From contig OZ025249.1 of the NCBI GenBank assembly GCA_964019135.1, forward strand, positions 36,593,759-36,657,758: 64,000 nt of DNA. Direction: 5' to 3'. Positions 1 through 12,600 of the stretch are shown here, in pieces. Position numbers and translations under genes: made by a program. The stretch comes from Arenicola marina. Lineage: Eukaryota; Annelida; Polychaeta; Arenicolidae. How positions within the stretch are numbered: the stretch's first letter is position 1; every line of letters starts with the position of its first letter. A model generated the notes under the pieces. It saw only the letters and a program-made list of their open reading frames with translations. It had not been told where the DNA came from and did not search any database.

Positions 1-111
1 GTGTCAAAACCCGCGTTGTAATTTCATCCCTCGACTTTTATCCGTAGTACGCCACTGTCATGTCGCCCCTGCCCGCCCTCACGCTAGAGCCCGGAAATTT
101 TACAGTGTACC

Positions 112-640
112 TGACCGGGGTGGGGGATGGTTGAGGGGGGGGGGGGGGCGGCGGGGATCAGTGACAAATACCCTTGGCGGGTCAGAAAGTGAGTGACAGA
201 ACCCCCGACCGTTCGCCGCCGGTAACGGTGGCGGCAGTGGCGGCGGTGGTGGCTCCATCGGTTGACGGACGGTGGCGGTGGCGGTGGCGGCAGGGTGGCG
301 GCGGTGGTGGCTCCATCGGTTGGCGGACGGTAAGGGGTTGAAATCTAAAACTGAGGGCCGTGCTGGACTGTGGGACTCGCTTAGGAGCAAGGGTCTCGGG
401 GACGCGATGGCACCCCTGGGTCTTAGCCCGCGTGACGCCTCCATGGATCCCCCCCCCCCCTGGACCTTTTGGGTCCCAACCACCCACTGCCCATGGACCC
501 CTTGGGTCCCAACCACCCCCTCCCCCACCCCCCATGGACCTCTTGGGACCCAACCACCCCCCAACCCACCCCCCCCCCCACCCCCCCTCCACCCCTTGAA
601 CCTCTTGGGTCCCAACCGACCCCCACCCACCCCCTGCACA
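112..640. repeat. G/C-rich low-complexity region with short tandem repeats
   Basis: A poly-G run lies near 134-150. A GGC/GGT-rich stretch follows, in which the word GGCTCCATCGGTT occurs at 251 and 309 (58-bp spacing). On the other side, a 25-bp word built on CTTGGGTCCCAACCACCC occurs four times (about 461, 494, 536 and 597) between C runs. A short CA run follows at 637-649. The long open frames here, on both strands, are proline- or glycine-rich products of this composition and I do not call them genes. Confidence 0.8.
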
Positions 641-660
641 CACACACACTCCCACATCTA

Positions 661-2169
661 TAGACACTGGCCACATTATTCATCAAATTAGTCAGAAGCG
701 TGGTGGCTTGGCACCAGCACGCCGCACCAGCTCGCCTGGCTGAACGAACTAACGCGCTGGTTTCTGCCATGTCGCGCTTTGAGAACACTTAAGGCACGGA
801 GAAATCCGGTCTCCAGGGTATAACTAACCTTTCGTAGTGGATAAGGAGCGGGAGATGTGGGATGGGGTTGGGGAGGAGGGGGGGGGGGGGTAGTGGTGGT
901 GATGAGAATTAAGGGCGTTGGGGTCGGTTTTATGACCGTTTTACATGGTTTCAAGACTCGAGGGGCTGTGATGCGTGGCGATCAAAATGTGTCACTGAGC
1001 AACTTGGGACCTTATTTTATAGCTGGACTATGCTTCGGAGCTTATTTTATAGATGGACTACGTACGCTCAAGCCTTCGGCTGTCAATCAATGTTTCTCGT
1101 TTACTTAAGTGGGAATGTGATATTTTATGGGCGGATCACTCTCAATCCTTCTTGTGTCTGCCAATCTTACTCATTTAAATAATGTAGGAACCTGATCAAG
1201 TCCTGTCCGCTCTTTGTCTTTCTTATGTCCGTCAAGCCACGTGTCTGAAACTCCAAAGTGGAAACGTTGTGGTCCTTCGTTGTCACATTATTCGTGCTTT
1301 CTTCCATGATTGAAATAAAGTTACGCATTCAGTGGAATGGAAACTTGACATTTTCTATAAAGACTTAGGGTGCATTCTTCCTGCCGCTCGATCAAAAAAA
1401 TAATAACGGCTGACAGGGTGTGGGGTGGGGTGGGGGGGCGCTCTGCCCAACGGCAGGGTCCATCAAAATTGGAGCAAAACTGACCGCCACGTTCCCAACA
1501 AGGTATCCGGTCTTGTGAGACCCTTTGATAGTTGATGGATGGTTCAGAGGGTTGTGGGCCACAGTAGACATAACACGATAACTTTCGCCTCGATCGGGAG
1601 GATGTCATCCATTGGCTACTATACCAACCTCTCAAACTCCATTTTTCTAGGCACAGCCTTTACATCGTCTTACAGTGGACATTTCCGCACTAAATTTCTA
1701 CTTCAGGGGATGTATATCTGTTATACGGAGAGGTAGAGAGATGGGTTGTCGAGCTGCGGAACCTGTAAGAGCAGGCCTAAATTGTTTATTCAAGCGCCAA
1801 CGCCAACGTCAACGTTTCAAAGTCTTTAAAACGGCTCATAAGTTTTCACAACGCATTCGCTGTCAATTAGCTTGGCATTGTAAGGATGTAAACTGACATA
1901 TCAACGATTGATAACACAAGGGCGGATCCAAGGGAGGGAGGGTCCGGGGTGTTCGGACCCCCCCCCCCCCCCTCTTTGGGGAAGATCGCTATCTGAGGTG
2001 GCATGGACACCCCCCCCCCGCCACGTCGCAAGTTTTCAGTGGGCCCCACCCCTCCAGGTCGTCAAAAGATTGGTGGACTCTCGGTCCCCACGTCCAGATC
2101 CAGCGGATTCATGGATTCGCTCCTGTAACGTTACTGACTCACTTATAATAGTTACCACATTTACACTAT
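661..2169. other. Non-coding stretch, no gene seen
   Basis: No recognisable protein, RNA or long repeat is visible. Small items are a poly-G run near 878-890, a 28-bp tandem pair around 1010-1062 (TTATTTTATAG repeated), and two C runs near 1960-1972 and 2010-2018. The segment starting about 1918 (GGGCGGATCCAAGG, then a G-rich to C-rich switch) may be the edge of an old interspersed repeat. I cannot define its other end. Confidence 0.5.
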
Positions 2170-2987
2170 CTCTACCATGGTTTCCACGGTTACCCCATCT
2201 AGGCTAGATACCATGGAGGTCACCACTATAATAAATACCATGGATACCACCACCATAACATATACCTTGGATACCACCACTGTAATATGCGCCATGGACA
2301 CCGCCATTATAATATTTACCATGGAAGCCACCACTATAATGGATACCATAGAAACAATCACTAAAATGGATACCATGAAAACAACCACTGTAATGGATAC
2401 CATGGACGCCACCACTATACTGGATACCATAGACACGACAACTATAATGGATACCATGGACAACACCATTCTAAGATATACCATGGAAACCACCACTATA
2501 ATAGATACCATGGATACCACCATTATAATGGATACCATGGACAACACCACTATAATGGATACCATGGACACCACCATTATAAGATATATCATGGAAACCA
2601 CCACTATAATATATGCTATGGATACCACCACTATTATAATTGATACCATGGACACCACCACTATAATAGATACCATGGACAACACCACTATAATGGATAC
2701 CATGGACACCACCATTATAAGATATACCATGGAAACCACCACTATAATAGATACCATGGATACCACCATTATAATGGATACCATGGACAACACCACTATA
2801 ATGGATACCATGGACACCACCATTATAAGATATAAAATGGAAACCACCACTATAATATATACCATGGATACCATCACTATAATAGATACCATGGACAACA
2901 CCACTATAATGGATACCATGGACGCCACCACTATAATCGATACCAGGGATACCACCACTATGATAGTTACCATGGTTTCACAGTAGA
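2170..2987. repeat. 27-bp minisatellite, about 30 copies, open on both strands
   Basis: The unit is roughly ATACCATGGACAACACCACT plus ATAATGG, 27 bp, repeated about 30 times. A higher-order period of about 246 bp is visible: the word AGATATACCATGGAAAC recurs at 2474 and 2720. Because 27 is a multiple of three and the unit lacks stops, the plus strand reads as one 269-codon frame (nonapeptide like MDTMDNTTI) and the minus strand as a 270-codon hydrophobic frame (like SMVSIIVVV). No splice signals, domain or flanking exon supports translation. I treat it as a tandem repeat. Confidence 0.92.
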
Positions 2988-5900
2988 GCCGATACTAATA
3001 AACAACGCAGTTAAACCCGTTGAGAACACTTTTTGGGTAGACGTAACTAGTATTGGAGAGAAAAAAAAGCCCAGGGAACTCTACACTTTCCTCCGGGATT
3101 AAGAGCAAGCAAAAAGAGTCGGTGTGTTGAGTGCATTGACAGCCTTCTGTATTCCACCGGGCTTACGCTTTCATTAGCTCAAAGCCTGCCGTTTACCACA
3201 TGTCTGCCCTGTCTGGCAATCAGAAAGGCCACGTTGGCCCACGGTCCCATTAACTGCTATAGCCGTCACCAGACTAATGAGATTGTGTAGCGCGGCTTTG
3301 GTGGTGACTTCCAACGCAGTTGCGCTTGCCCATCGCCCTCTAGTTTTAGCAACAGTGTTGAGCTGTTGAGTAGAGCATCCGATCAGACAACGTACGGCGG
3401 TCTTTGGGGTTAAACGAAATTACAAATTAGTTTTCACTGACCAGGGAAAGAGCGCTACAGGGGCATATGCTACTATATACACACACAGCTTATGTAAAGT
3501 CAGACACAGTGGCTTCAGATTTTCTGTTGCATACAAATTTAAGACGGTGGATCATTTTACCGCAAACTACATGTATAGTCATACCAATGCTGGCATTGTA
3601 AAGATATACTCGTAATTCACGCCCCTGCGAAGTTTTCACTTGGAACCCGGTATTGGTTGTAACGTAGTTATGTGTGGTGGGGTCGAAGATGGTATTCCTT
3701 GCATGTGGCTCTGCCCGCATGGATCACGCGCCAGAGGGGTTGCCATGGTATTTCTAACCCTTTATTGCCTGGCCTCCTGTCGGCGATGCGATGTCATCTT
3801 TTGTCGCTGAGTTGTCGCATTCTTCCCAGAAAGGCAATAATGTCTCAAGTATGTGGCTTGCTCGTTAGTCTCCGGCGAAAATTGGCGGCGGTGGTATATC
3901 TCATACTTTAAGCCGAGCAACCGGCCAAGAACGTCTCTCAGTGGGACACAGGCTGCTGAAATGGCGGCACTAGTTGTTCTTTCTGTTATTTTCTGTTCTT
4001 TATTCTTGCACATCACACTCTTCCTTAGTTGGCGTGGGGGGGGGGGGGCGGGGAGGGGGAGGGGGGTGCACGTTAACCCTATTGGAGCAGCGTATGCGTC
4101 ACATCTCTCAAGCTTCCCGCTGGGCGACCGAGGCAGCCATGGACTGAGAGCCTGATGGACCAGCTGCCTCGGAAAACAATGTTTTTCTGACCCGCAAAAA
4201 GATATTGGCGAACAAACATCATTGCCGAATTATATTCCCCCGGGGCGACTCAAGCCAATATGGCGGCCATGACGGTGTTATTAAAGCTGGAAAGGGCCAA
4301 ATATGCTTTTAAGCACTGTCACTAAAACCCGTGGCTGCCACGGCAAGCGCAATCAAAGGGAAAATTTCCCAGAGGGGAAAATAAGCATCTTTAGGCCCTC
4401 CAATAAATAATACAAAAGTCAGTTGAGGGGGATAAAAAATGCCACAAATGTCAGCACTTAATGGAGGATATTGCGTTGGCGATTAGGTAGATAGGCGGAT
4501 TGGGTAGATGGGCAGAAACGGATTCCCGCCAAGGCGGAACAGGAAGAAAAACCCAACTAGAGCGTCCGTCATCTGCTAGTCTGACAGTGTCAGTCTGAAA
4601 GCGTCTTTGGCGTCAATATTTGGCACTCCGTGGCACAAGTTGATAAATACTCTTCCGACAGCTGGCCCCGATCTGCGACAAGACCTCTTTTTCTGGCCCC
4701 ACGTGAGCCGTTAATCCGCCAGCGATGACGTTTCAAAGGCCCCATTGGCAATTGTTAATTCCTGCAACAAACCTCCCCCAAAGTCACGTGTTTTCTACTT
4801 CTTCGTGAAGGTCTGGATGAATGAATGAATGAACGAATGAAAGGCTTCCGTGCATATTGCGGCGGATTTGGTTGGTCAGCAGCAGCCACAAGGGGGCTGA
4901 CCCGATGTGCAGCTTTCAAGGCTGTTCCGCTGTCTCTGTATGAGACTCCGTATTGTAGTGGCATCCCGAATCCGTATTGTAGTGTTATCATAGCTAAACG
5001 CAGCTGAATTTCAGTGAATTGTTTTTCGCCAATGATGACATTCTGACACAGTGTTACTGCATGGTCTGCGTAGATGTGTTACTGCACTGGATGACCTTTG
5101 CGGTGAGCACTCCATCATTGAATGTCACCACGGTTTAAAATAATCTATGCCCAAAACGCCCGGTTGTGAAATAAGCAACTGTCTTGTTCAGACGTGTGTT
5201 GCCCTCGCTAAGCCTCGATACCAAACAGAAAACACATATGCTTGGGATGCATATATTAATCGATGTTAAGATTAATTGTTTTAAATCGTGCGCGTTTCCG
5301 TGCGGAAACTAACTTTGAAGGTCATCCTTTTTACAGATAGATTGATTGATTTATTAAGCAGGACACCTTACGCTTTGTTGTGGGAGCTTCTCTAGATCCC
5401 TAGCAGGCCTAGCTGCAGCTGAACAAGTCGTGGGTAAGTGGGAACCCTGGCATCACCCAACCCCATTCAATTGTCCGGGCAAGTAAATTGGCCCAATTTA
5501 GCCTTGATGTACATTAACTTTGCCTGAAACACTACCAATTCATCTAAGAATCCAAACCACGTGCTGGCCGCTTGGGCAGGCCTAGTAAAGCACTCTCGAC
5601 AATAGCCGAAGGCGCTACCTACGAAATCACGGGGTCAAATATAATGAATTGGTGACTAAGGCCGCTGTGCAAGGCCTAATCTGGGCCAGAAATGAGGTGA
5701 CCCCATCGTAAATGGCCACCACCCCCTCCCCATCCACCCTCCAACTCTATTGTGCGCCCCTGGGAGGTACTATGTTTTGTGGTGATGCCCTGGTTCTAGG
5801 AGGATAGGCACGTGATCAAATTGTCTTCCTTTTGAGTGTGATCATGTAGTATAGTAACCGATGGAAGTGGTTGGGTGATTACCATGACTGCAGGAATCGG

Positions 5901-6289
5901 CTTGTGGCAAGGCGTTGACGATACGCTAATGGCATGCTAGCCAACAGCTGCCACCCGTACGTTGTAATTGCAGATCAATTATTTCAGACAGTTACCGGTC
6001 GCCTCGCCACAACAACTACATCTGCCATTTGTTACCAAGGCTTGCCAATTGGCGGTGGGCTAGCCAGGTGAGATTGACTCGGATTGGGCAAGAAAAGGAC
6101 ATGTAATAAAGGTGAATATCATTAGGGTGTAGGGGGTATTGGTTGAGACTGGGTGGGATGGGGAGGGGCGGGGGCAATCTTGGAACAAATGAACTGGTCG
6201 ATTCGGTACCGACCACTCTGTACTTCTAATTCATGCTACTTAGCCTTAGCCCGAGCATATGTAGGTCGCGAATAGGCCTCCGTGTTTAT
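2988..6289. other. Non-coding stretch, no gene seen
   Basis: This 3.3-kb region has only short scattered frames and no recognisable domain. Visible small features are a poly-G run at about 4037-4060, an (AATG)n microsatellite at 4817-4840, and a repeated word GACTCCGTATTGTAGTG / AATCCGTATTGTAGTG near 4945 and 4970. Confidence 0.5.
4817..4840. repeat. (AATG)n microsatellite
   Basis: About six tandem ATGA units with one substitution (GAACGAATGA). Confidence 0.8.
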
Positions 6290-6560
6290 CCTCCTCTCAC
6301 CCCCCCCCCCCCTTCCTACCTGCCTCGTCCTCTCATCTCACCCCTCCTCCCTCCTATTCTCTCCATCCTCCTGCCACCCCTCCTGCCACCCCTCCTGCCA
6401 CCCCTCCTCTCCCCTCCATCTTTTTCTCCCCCTCGTCACACATCCTCCTAGCCCCCGCTTTGATCCCCTTCACTTTCCTCTCAGCCCTCCTCCACCTTCC
6501 TCTCTCACATCCATCCCTCATCTCTCTCTTCCTCGTTACCCTCCCCTCTCCCCATCCTCT
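6290..6560. repeat. Long pyrimidine (C/T) tract
   Basis: About 270 bp of almost pure C/T on the plus strand. It includes a 14-base C run and three tandem copies of CCTCCTGCCAC near 6368-6402. Homopurine-homopyrimidine stretches of this length can form triplex structures, but nothing here shows a function. Open frames over it are serine/proline-rich artefacts. Confidence 0.85.
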
Positions 6561-8269
6561 CTCGTCGTCCAGTCATCCCGAGATGAGATCCGACATCTGT
6601 TCAGAACACCTCCAGGGAGTGTGCAGCGTGGAATAAAAACAGATGTTCAAGCGAAGACGAAGCGCAGATGAGGCGAAGACGATCGGCCATGAAACCATAC
6701 GGCTTCAAAGAAATAACTAGCCCACATTTCTGGGATATATATTAAACACAAATAAATAACATCGGTCAAACGATAGTAATGTGGTCGAGCTTTCCTGGCG
6801 AGCGCGTCGCTACGGAAATGCAAATGTTATCTAGAGACACGGCAGAGAGATATCGAACGTTATCGATCGACATAGAGTGTTAAGTTATTTCCCGCGACAC
6901 CCATAGCACACTAATGACTGTGTAAACAACAATTACGGCGACCTGGCACAGACAGCGCGTCCATTCCATGTAAGATCTGCGCGTTTTAGCCCATCTATCA
7001 TTCTAATGTCTGTTTATGTTGGATTTTACATGCGCAACACTTATATCGAATTGTTTTTCGCAGAATTCTATATTTTATGGCTACTTAACAGTACTTCCAC
7101 GGTGTGATTCATTCGGTGAGATCGACAGGCTTGGTATGCCAATGTACACATGGACCTTGATAACATGGTGGAGCAACTTGAGCCGTCGACGCAGTGGGTA
7201 CAGGTCAATACCGTGATGCTTTGAGCGTCTGCTTAAGCCCGAAATGGGGCCAGGTACAGTACGTAAAAAGAATGTTCGGCATAGCACGCGGAAAAGAAAG
7301 GTTAATAAATACATTTAACAGAACTTCAGCATTTGCTGCAAATGCTTATGTAACGAAAAATATATTTGGCTTAATTTTCTTGGCAGGTGTATCCTGTGTG
7401 TATTGCCCCCCCCCCCCCATATCTGAATATAGTTCACTGGTTTGTTGCACAGATGTAGCGATGGTCAGAATGCCCCAGATATCTAAGTGGGAAATATAGA
7501 ATATAGAATACATCTAAACAGTGTTTTGGGACCGGATGTGATTGCAGACACCACGTGCTGCATTGGCGAGGCAGTATATGTGTACAGGACATTACAATTG
7601 CATATGAATATCATTTCTCCAGAAAGCAATATTGTCTGCAGTTTCCAACCAGCAGCATTTGGGTCTACGGTAAACCGGAAGTGGCGATATGCACAGTAAT
7701 CCTTCATCGGGTGCTATTAGGTATTTGTTGCTAGACAGGGGGCGTCAGCAAATAAACCTCAAGGCAGAACATGTCGGCACGACCGCCGTCTGGAGGGGAG
7801 AGTGGTGGGGGAACTGTGGCGGGGGGGAGGGAGGGGGGGGGCGGTGGAACGGCCGGGGTGTGGGGGTGGGAGTGCGGCTTGACCTTGGCTCTACATCGAG
7901 TTCATAAGAGCCAGCCACGCCCACGTAAGGCCCCCTGGCACTTGTGCATCCAGCGAACGTGTTTGGCAGGGATCGGATTCGTGCACAGAAGAAGGCGGTC
8001 GATTTCCTGACCTAATTGCTCTCAGACTTGACGAGACAACCGCTATTATTTGGCAAACACACCAACTTGTTATGTTTGCATTGGGCTCAGGTTGATTTAT
8101 CATTTCGGAACCATTGCTTTTTTGTCGTTATTTGGGATAGATACCGACGCAACCCGAATTTCATACCGGTAGCCGCCTCATCGCGGGGATGAGACGTTGA
8201 AAAGGTGTGTTATCGTTTTCTGCCATTGTTTTGCACACATGAGCTAAGCCGGGCGGCCGTTCGAACCTT
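6561..8269. other. Non-coding stretch, no gene seen
   Basis: Only short frames without recognisable domains are present. A C run lies at about 7407-7418 and a G-rich patch at 7800-7875. Confidence 0.5.
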
Positions 8270-8367
8270 CCCAGCAAACACATAACGTTTTTGGAACGTT
8301 TGTAAAACGGTTATAACGTAATCATAACGATTTTAAAACGTTAAAAAAACGTTATGTGTTTGCTGGG
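8270..8367. mobile_element. 98-bp foldback MITE
   Basis: The element begins CCCAGCAAACACATAACGTT and ends with the exact reverse complement, AACGTTATGTGTTTGCTGGG. The interior keeps repeating the AACGTT / ATAACGTT word, so nearly the whole element can fold into one hairpin. TT flanks both ends and may be a short target duplication. It has no coding capacity, so it would be non-autonomous. The class of the parent transposon cannot be set from this copy. Confidence 0.85.
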
Positions 8368-9021
8368 TTAGAATTAGACGTAAAATGCGAGAGTTGTTGT
8401 ATCGATGCTAGACTATTAATTCAGGAAACTCGCAATCTCTGTAACGCCCGGCATCCCCAACTTCCGGAGGCGCACTGCGGGAGCGGGCATTTGCGATGAA
8501 AAAGATACCCCATTAGAGCGGATATTTGCAACCGGAGGGCGCGTCGGGGGGGGGGGGGGGGTGGAGGCGGGGGGAGGGGGGTTCTGAAAATGTGCTTTCA
8601 TAGAACGGGTTACCGCATACCCCTTCCTAGCGGATTTCGGGCATGAACGCGCCGACCGAGCGGATTTTGGCGGTGAAATAGGGAGGGTTTTACCGCAGAC
8701 CCCGCCTACGCCCACATTTATGTATTAAGTACCCCAACTCCCGCCCCCGGGCCCAACTTGTGCCAATGCTATTCCGGGCCTGCCGACAGGGCTAGGCTAT
8801 GCATATGCCGAAGTCATGTTCGGTGCATGTAGGGGCAATTGAAATCAACCTTAACCATTTCTCAAACTGCAACCATCTTGTGTCAAAAGCCTTTGCATAA
8901 TCGGCGCCGAGTGAATCCGCGGGCATCCGAATCGTGTGGAAAAGGCGTCGGGAGCTATTAACGATAATTAATATGAATATTCGGTTTACCTTGGGGACAT
9001 ACCGGGGTTACAATAGAAAGA
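8368..9021. other. Non-coding stretch with G-runs
   Basis: Contains a poly-G segment near 8547-8580 and partially repeated phrases such as GAGCGGATTT / AGCGGATTTCGGGC around 8515-8670. No gene is recognisable. Confidence 0.5.
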
Positions 9022-10165
9022 CATCCACTGTCCCACGTCTAGTTTCCCGGGTCTGGTGTACAGGTACGTCACGGCGGCCAGGTCTAGACACCCGCCACTG
9101 TCCCACGTCTAGTTTCCCGGGTCTGGTGTTCAGGTACGTCACGGCGGCCAGGTCTAGACACCTGCCACTGTCCCACGTCTAGCGTCCCGGGTCTGGTGTT
9201 CAGGTAGGTCACGGCGGCCAGGTCTAGACACCAGCCACTGTCCCACGTCTACCGCCACGTGTCTGGTGTTCAGGTACGTCACGGCGGCCAGGTCTAGACA
9301 CCAGCCACTCTCCCACGTCTAGCGTCCCGGGTCTGGTGTTCAGGTACGTCACGGCGGCCAGGTCTAGACACCCGCCACTGTCCCACGTCTAGCGCCACGT
9401 GTCTGGTGTTCAGGTACGTCACGGCGGCCAGGTCTAGACACCAGCCACTGTCCCACGTCTAGCGTCCCGCTTCTGGTGTTCAGATACGTCACGGCGGCCT
9501 GGTCTAGACACCAGCCACTGTCCCACGTCTAGTGTCCCGCTTCTGGTGTTCAGATACGTCACGGCGGCCAGGTCTAGACACCAGCCACTGTCCCACGTCT
9601 AGCGTCCCGTGTCTGGTGTTCAGGTACGTCACGGCGGCCAGGTCTAGACACCAGTCACTGTCCCGCGTCTAGCGTACCGTGTCTGGTGTTCAGATACGTC
9701 ACGGCGGCCAGGTCTAGACACCAGCCACTGTCCCACGTCTAGCGTCCCGCTTCTGGTGTTCAGATACGTCAAGGCGGCCAGGTCTAGACACCAGCCACTG
9801 TCCCACGTCTAGCGTCCCGTGTCTGGTGTTCAGGTACGTCACGGCGGCCAGGTCTAGACACCAGTCACTGTCCCGCGTCTAGCGTACCGTGTCTGGTGTT
9901 CAGATACGTCACGGCGGCCAGGTCTAGACACCAGCCACTGTCCCACGTCTAGCGTCCCGCTTCTGGTGTTCAGGTACGTCACGGCGGCCAGGTCTAGACA
10001 CCAGCCACTGTCCCGCGTCTAGCGTCCCGTGTCTGGTGTTCAGGTACGTCACGGCGGCCAGGTCTAGACACCAGCCACTGTCCCGCGTCTAGCGTCCCGT
10101 GTCTGGTGTTCAGGTACGTCACGGCGGCCAGATGTAGGCACCAGCCACTGTCCCACGTCCATCAT
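9022..10165. repeat. 70-bp minisatellite, about 16 copies, with 210-bp higher-order repeat
   Basis: The unit starts GCCACTGTCCCACGTCTAGC and ends near GGCGGCCAGGTCTAGACACC. Successive copies begin exactly 70 bp apart (9094, 9164, 9234 and onward). Variants differ at GGGTCTGG / GTGTCTGG / GCTTCTGG and CAGGTACG / CAGATACG. The three-unit segment 9585-9794 is repeated almost base for base at 9795-10004, which shows a recent 210-bp amplification step. Each unit holds the palindrome GTCTAGAC. No open frame survives, because 70 is not a multiple of three. Confidence 0.95.
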
Positions 10166-12179
10166 CCCGTATTGAGTATTCAGCTCCATATGGTAGCTGG
10201 CCTGTGTTGTGTACTCCACTCTGCTCCGTTTAGTCGTTCCGTAAGCAACATCCCGAAATATGTAACTTGAACAGTCCTGTCAGCTTCAATCTCAATAGCC
10301 TCTCAGTTACAGCCTGACAAAACAGAAACATAACCCGATAATTATCGACGCTAAATCAGGCGAAAATACCGTAAGTTGTATCGTCGTCAAAGGCCAATAG
10401 GCAATAGCATCCATTGATGAATTAATAACCAAAGGTCGGACGCAATAAATCCTTGTGTCGGAGGACAATACACAGCCTTTGATCTATGTATGAACAAAAA
10501 CAACGCTTTGACGTTCTAATAAAGCTGAGCTAAAACTTCAGCAAATAGTACGTATGACGCAAAGCCGAATTTAATATAATTTGATATTCAGATCCGCCAT
10601 ATTTTTATTATGGAGTGCTTACTGAACACACAAAGCACTGATCAATGGGTGAGTCACTTCAATTAGTTTGATGTATGATTCCGACCGAGGCCAGCGGCGA
10701 GATTCACGTCCCCTAGATCTTAGAAGCGCGTCAGGGTACGGATCGACTGATGCGTGATCGTACTTGCGTTATCAGGCTGATATGCCACATTACCGGATGA
10801 TAACGATTGTATAAATTGTGCAACGTTCCCGCGGGCGCATTGTTTAAGAGTAAACATTACACCTCGTGTCAAGACTTTTAAAATGTAATAACATGCATGA
10901 ACTACTCCCTGAACGACAATGATGTAAATGTTATTACAGTAGATGCTCCCCAGAAGAAAATCTTTATAAACCGAAAGCCTGTCAACATCGGCTATTTTTC
11001 GAAATTATTTCCTCCTGTTTGAACGTTGATGAACTGAAAACATCTGTAAGCGGAATATCTTGGTTGGTCGCAATCACATTCGGTTGACAGAGGTTATACC
11101 GTATAATCCTTCGCTAAATGTCGAAGTCTGCAGACGGTGAACATGTGGACACAATGCCAAATTTATTTTTGCCTTATCAATCCACAAAGATAGGGGGGCC
11201 TGCTTCAATATTTATAGAAGAAAACGTTCAGTTCATCCTGGCCTTGCATTTGCCATATCTTAATGAAATGTTTGCATCACGACGGATTTTAAATTAAAAA
11301 AGTGTGCAACGAGTGGTTGATAAGGGTGATTATGGGGCATGTTTTTTATTCGATATGAAAACTCACATGCATGATCAAGACTCGGCAAATCGAGCGGCTA
11401 TCAGATTTTCAGCCTTTGATGCAGAAACGTTATTTGTTTAGGGCTGGAGACGGAACCCTATGTCGCCGGCCATATCACACAAGGTATCCGCCGAATTGAG
11501 GCAACCTATATCTTTTCAGCTACTAACCTTTCGGTAGAGAGTCATGATCTAAGCAGACAAACATAAGCGTGCCATTGGAATTGATACCACACTCCAATAC
11601 AATACAATTCCGATTGGCTGGCGCTGCGAATGTGTAAATACAGGGACGAGCGGTATATATTGCTAGTGATTACGACGGGAATTCTCGGGACTGGAGCAAA
11701 GCTGCCTTCATGGAGGACGCGGTGGTCTACAATCGAAACTAGACGGTCAAGCACAGCTTGAGAAGGAAGACGAAAATTGTGGTTATGGGACCAATTCGAC
11801 TATGCTAAGACCCATTTCATGACGTTTGCATGGCACGCCGTTTGGCGTATCAAGGCTTTATAATGGGATTGGCCACGTTAATGTGTGATTATTTGCCAGC
11901 GTCGAAACCACTGGTTCGATTTCTATGGCATTTGGCATACATGATGTCAGTAATATGGGTACATATTCCACCACATATGAGTCATCTACCTGCATTTATT
12001 TAGTCACCGCGATTTTTTTGCACTTTTGGCAATGTCAAAATTGATTATCCAATAACTCGAAAACTATAAATGTGAGATGAAATCTGAGGGCACAGTGCTT
12101 TTGCGCATCTCTCTGAAGAATACTCTAAAACAAACTGCGAATCTCTAGGCAACATATTAACGAAGTTACGCGGGAAAAC
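10166..12179. other. Non-coding stretch, no gene seen
   Basis: AT-rich sequence with no long frame, known RNA or clear repeat that I can identify. Confidence 0.5.
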
Positions 12180-12600
12180 AGGTTTCGTAACCTTGACCTT
12201 GATATGACCTTGACCTTGGAAGCGCGACCTTGATCAATATAGTACTTTGCGCCCAAATACTAATGTCATGTCTCACGCAAGGTGTCGTTTGTCTGACATG
12301 TTCCCTTCATGGAGAAATTGAGGAGGCCTGGTTCCCGCCAAAATGCTCCCGTAGGGTCCCATGTTAAACTTTGGGAATTTTTAGCGGGAAAACTATTTGG
12401 GCGATTTGCACAAATGAAAGACGATATAGAAGGTACTAATGGGCCCAATACGTGAAATAATTTTCAGCGTGTTGAAATGAAACTGCGAACATTATAGCGG
12501 TTGTTCCGATTTTTAGTCCTATCTTTCAATGGTTAAGCGAATTTCAGAAACTTACTGTGACCTTGACCTTTGACCTACATGGCCCATCTACGAACTTAGC
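12180..12600. repeat. Region with tandem TGACCTTGACCTT words
   Basis: The word TGACCTTGACCTT and relatives occur in a cluster at 12191-12234 and again at 12557-12582. Such direct TGACCT repeats resemble nuclear-receptor half-sites but are also common in old invertebrate interspersed repeats. Nothing here favours a regulatory role over a decayed repeat. Confidence 0.45.

Noticed and set aside
2161..2986. Long open frames of 269 and 270 codons on both strands as protein genes
   Set aside because: They are produced by a stop-free 27-bp tandem repeat; no splice site, domain or promoter supports either strand.
9022..10165. CRISPR array
   Set aside because: The 70-bp units are contiguous with no unique spacers and the setting is eukaryotic; it is a minisatellite.
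12180..12600. Nuclear-receptor response element cluster
   Set aside because: The TGACCT words occur in decayed, repeat-like sequence far from any gene; a regulatory call is unsupported.
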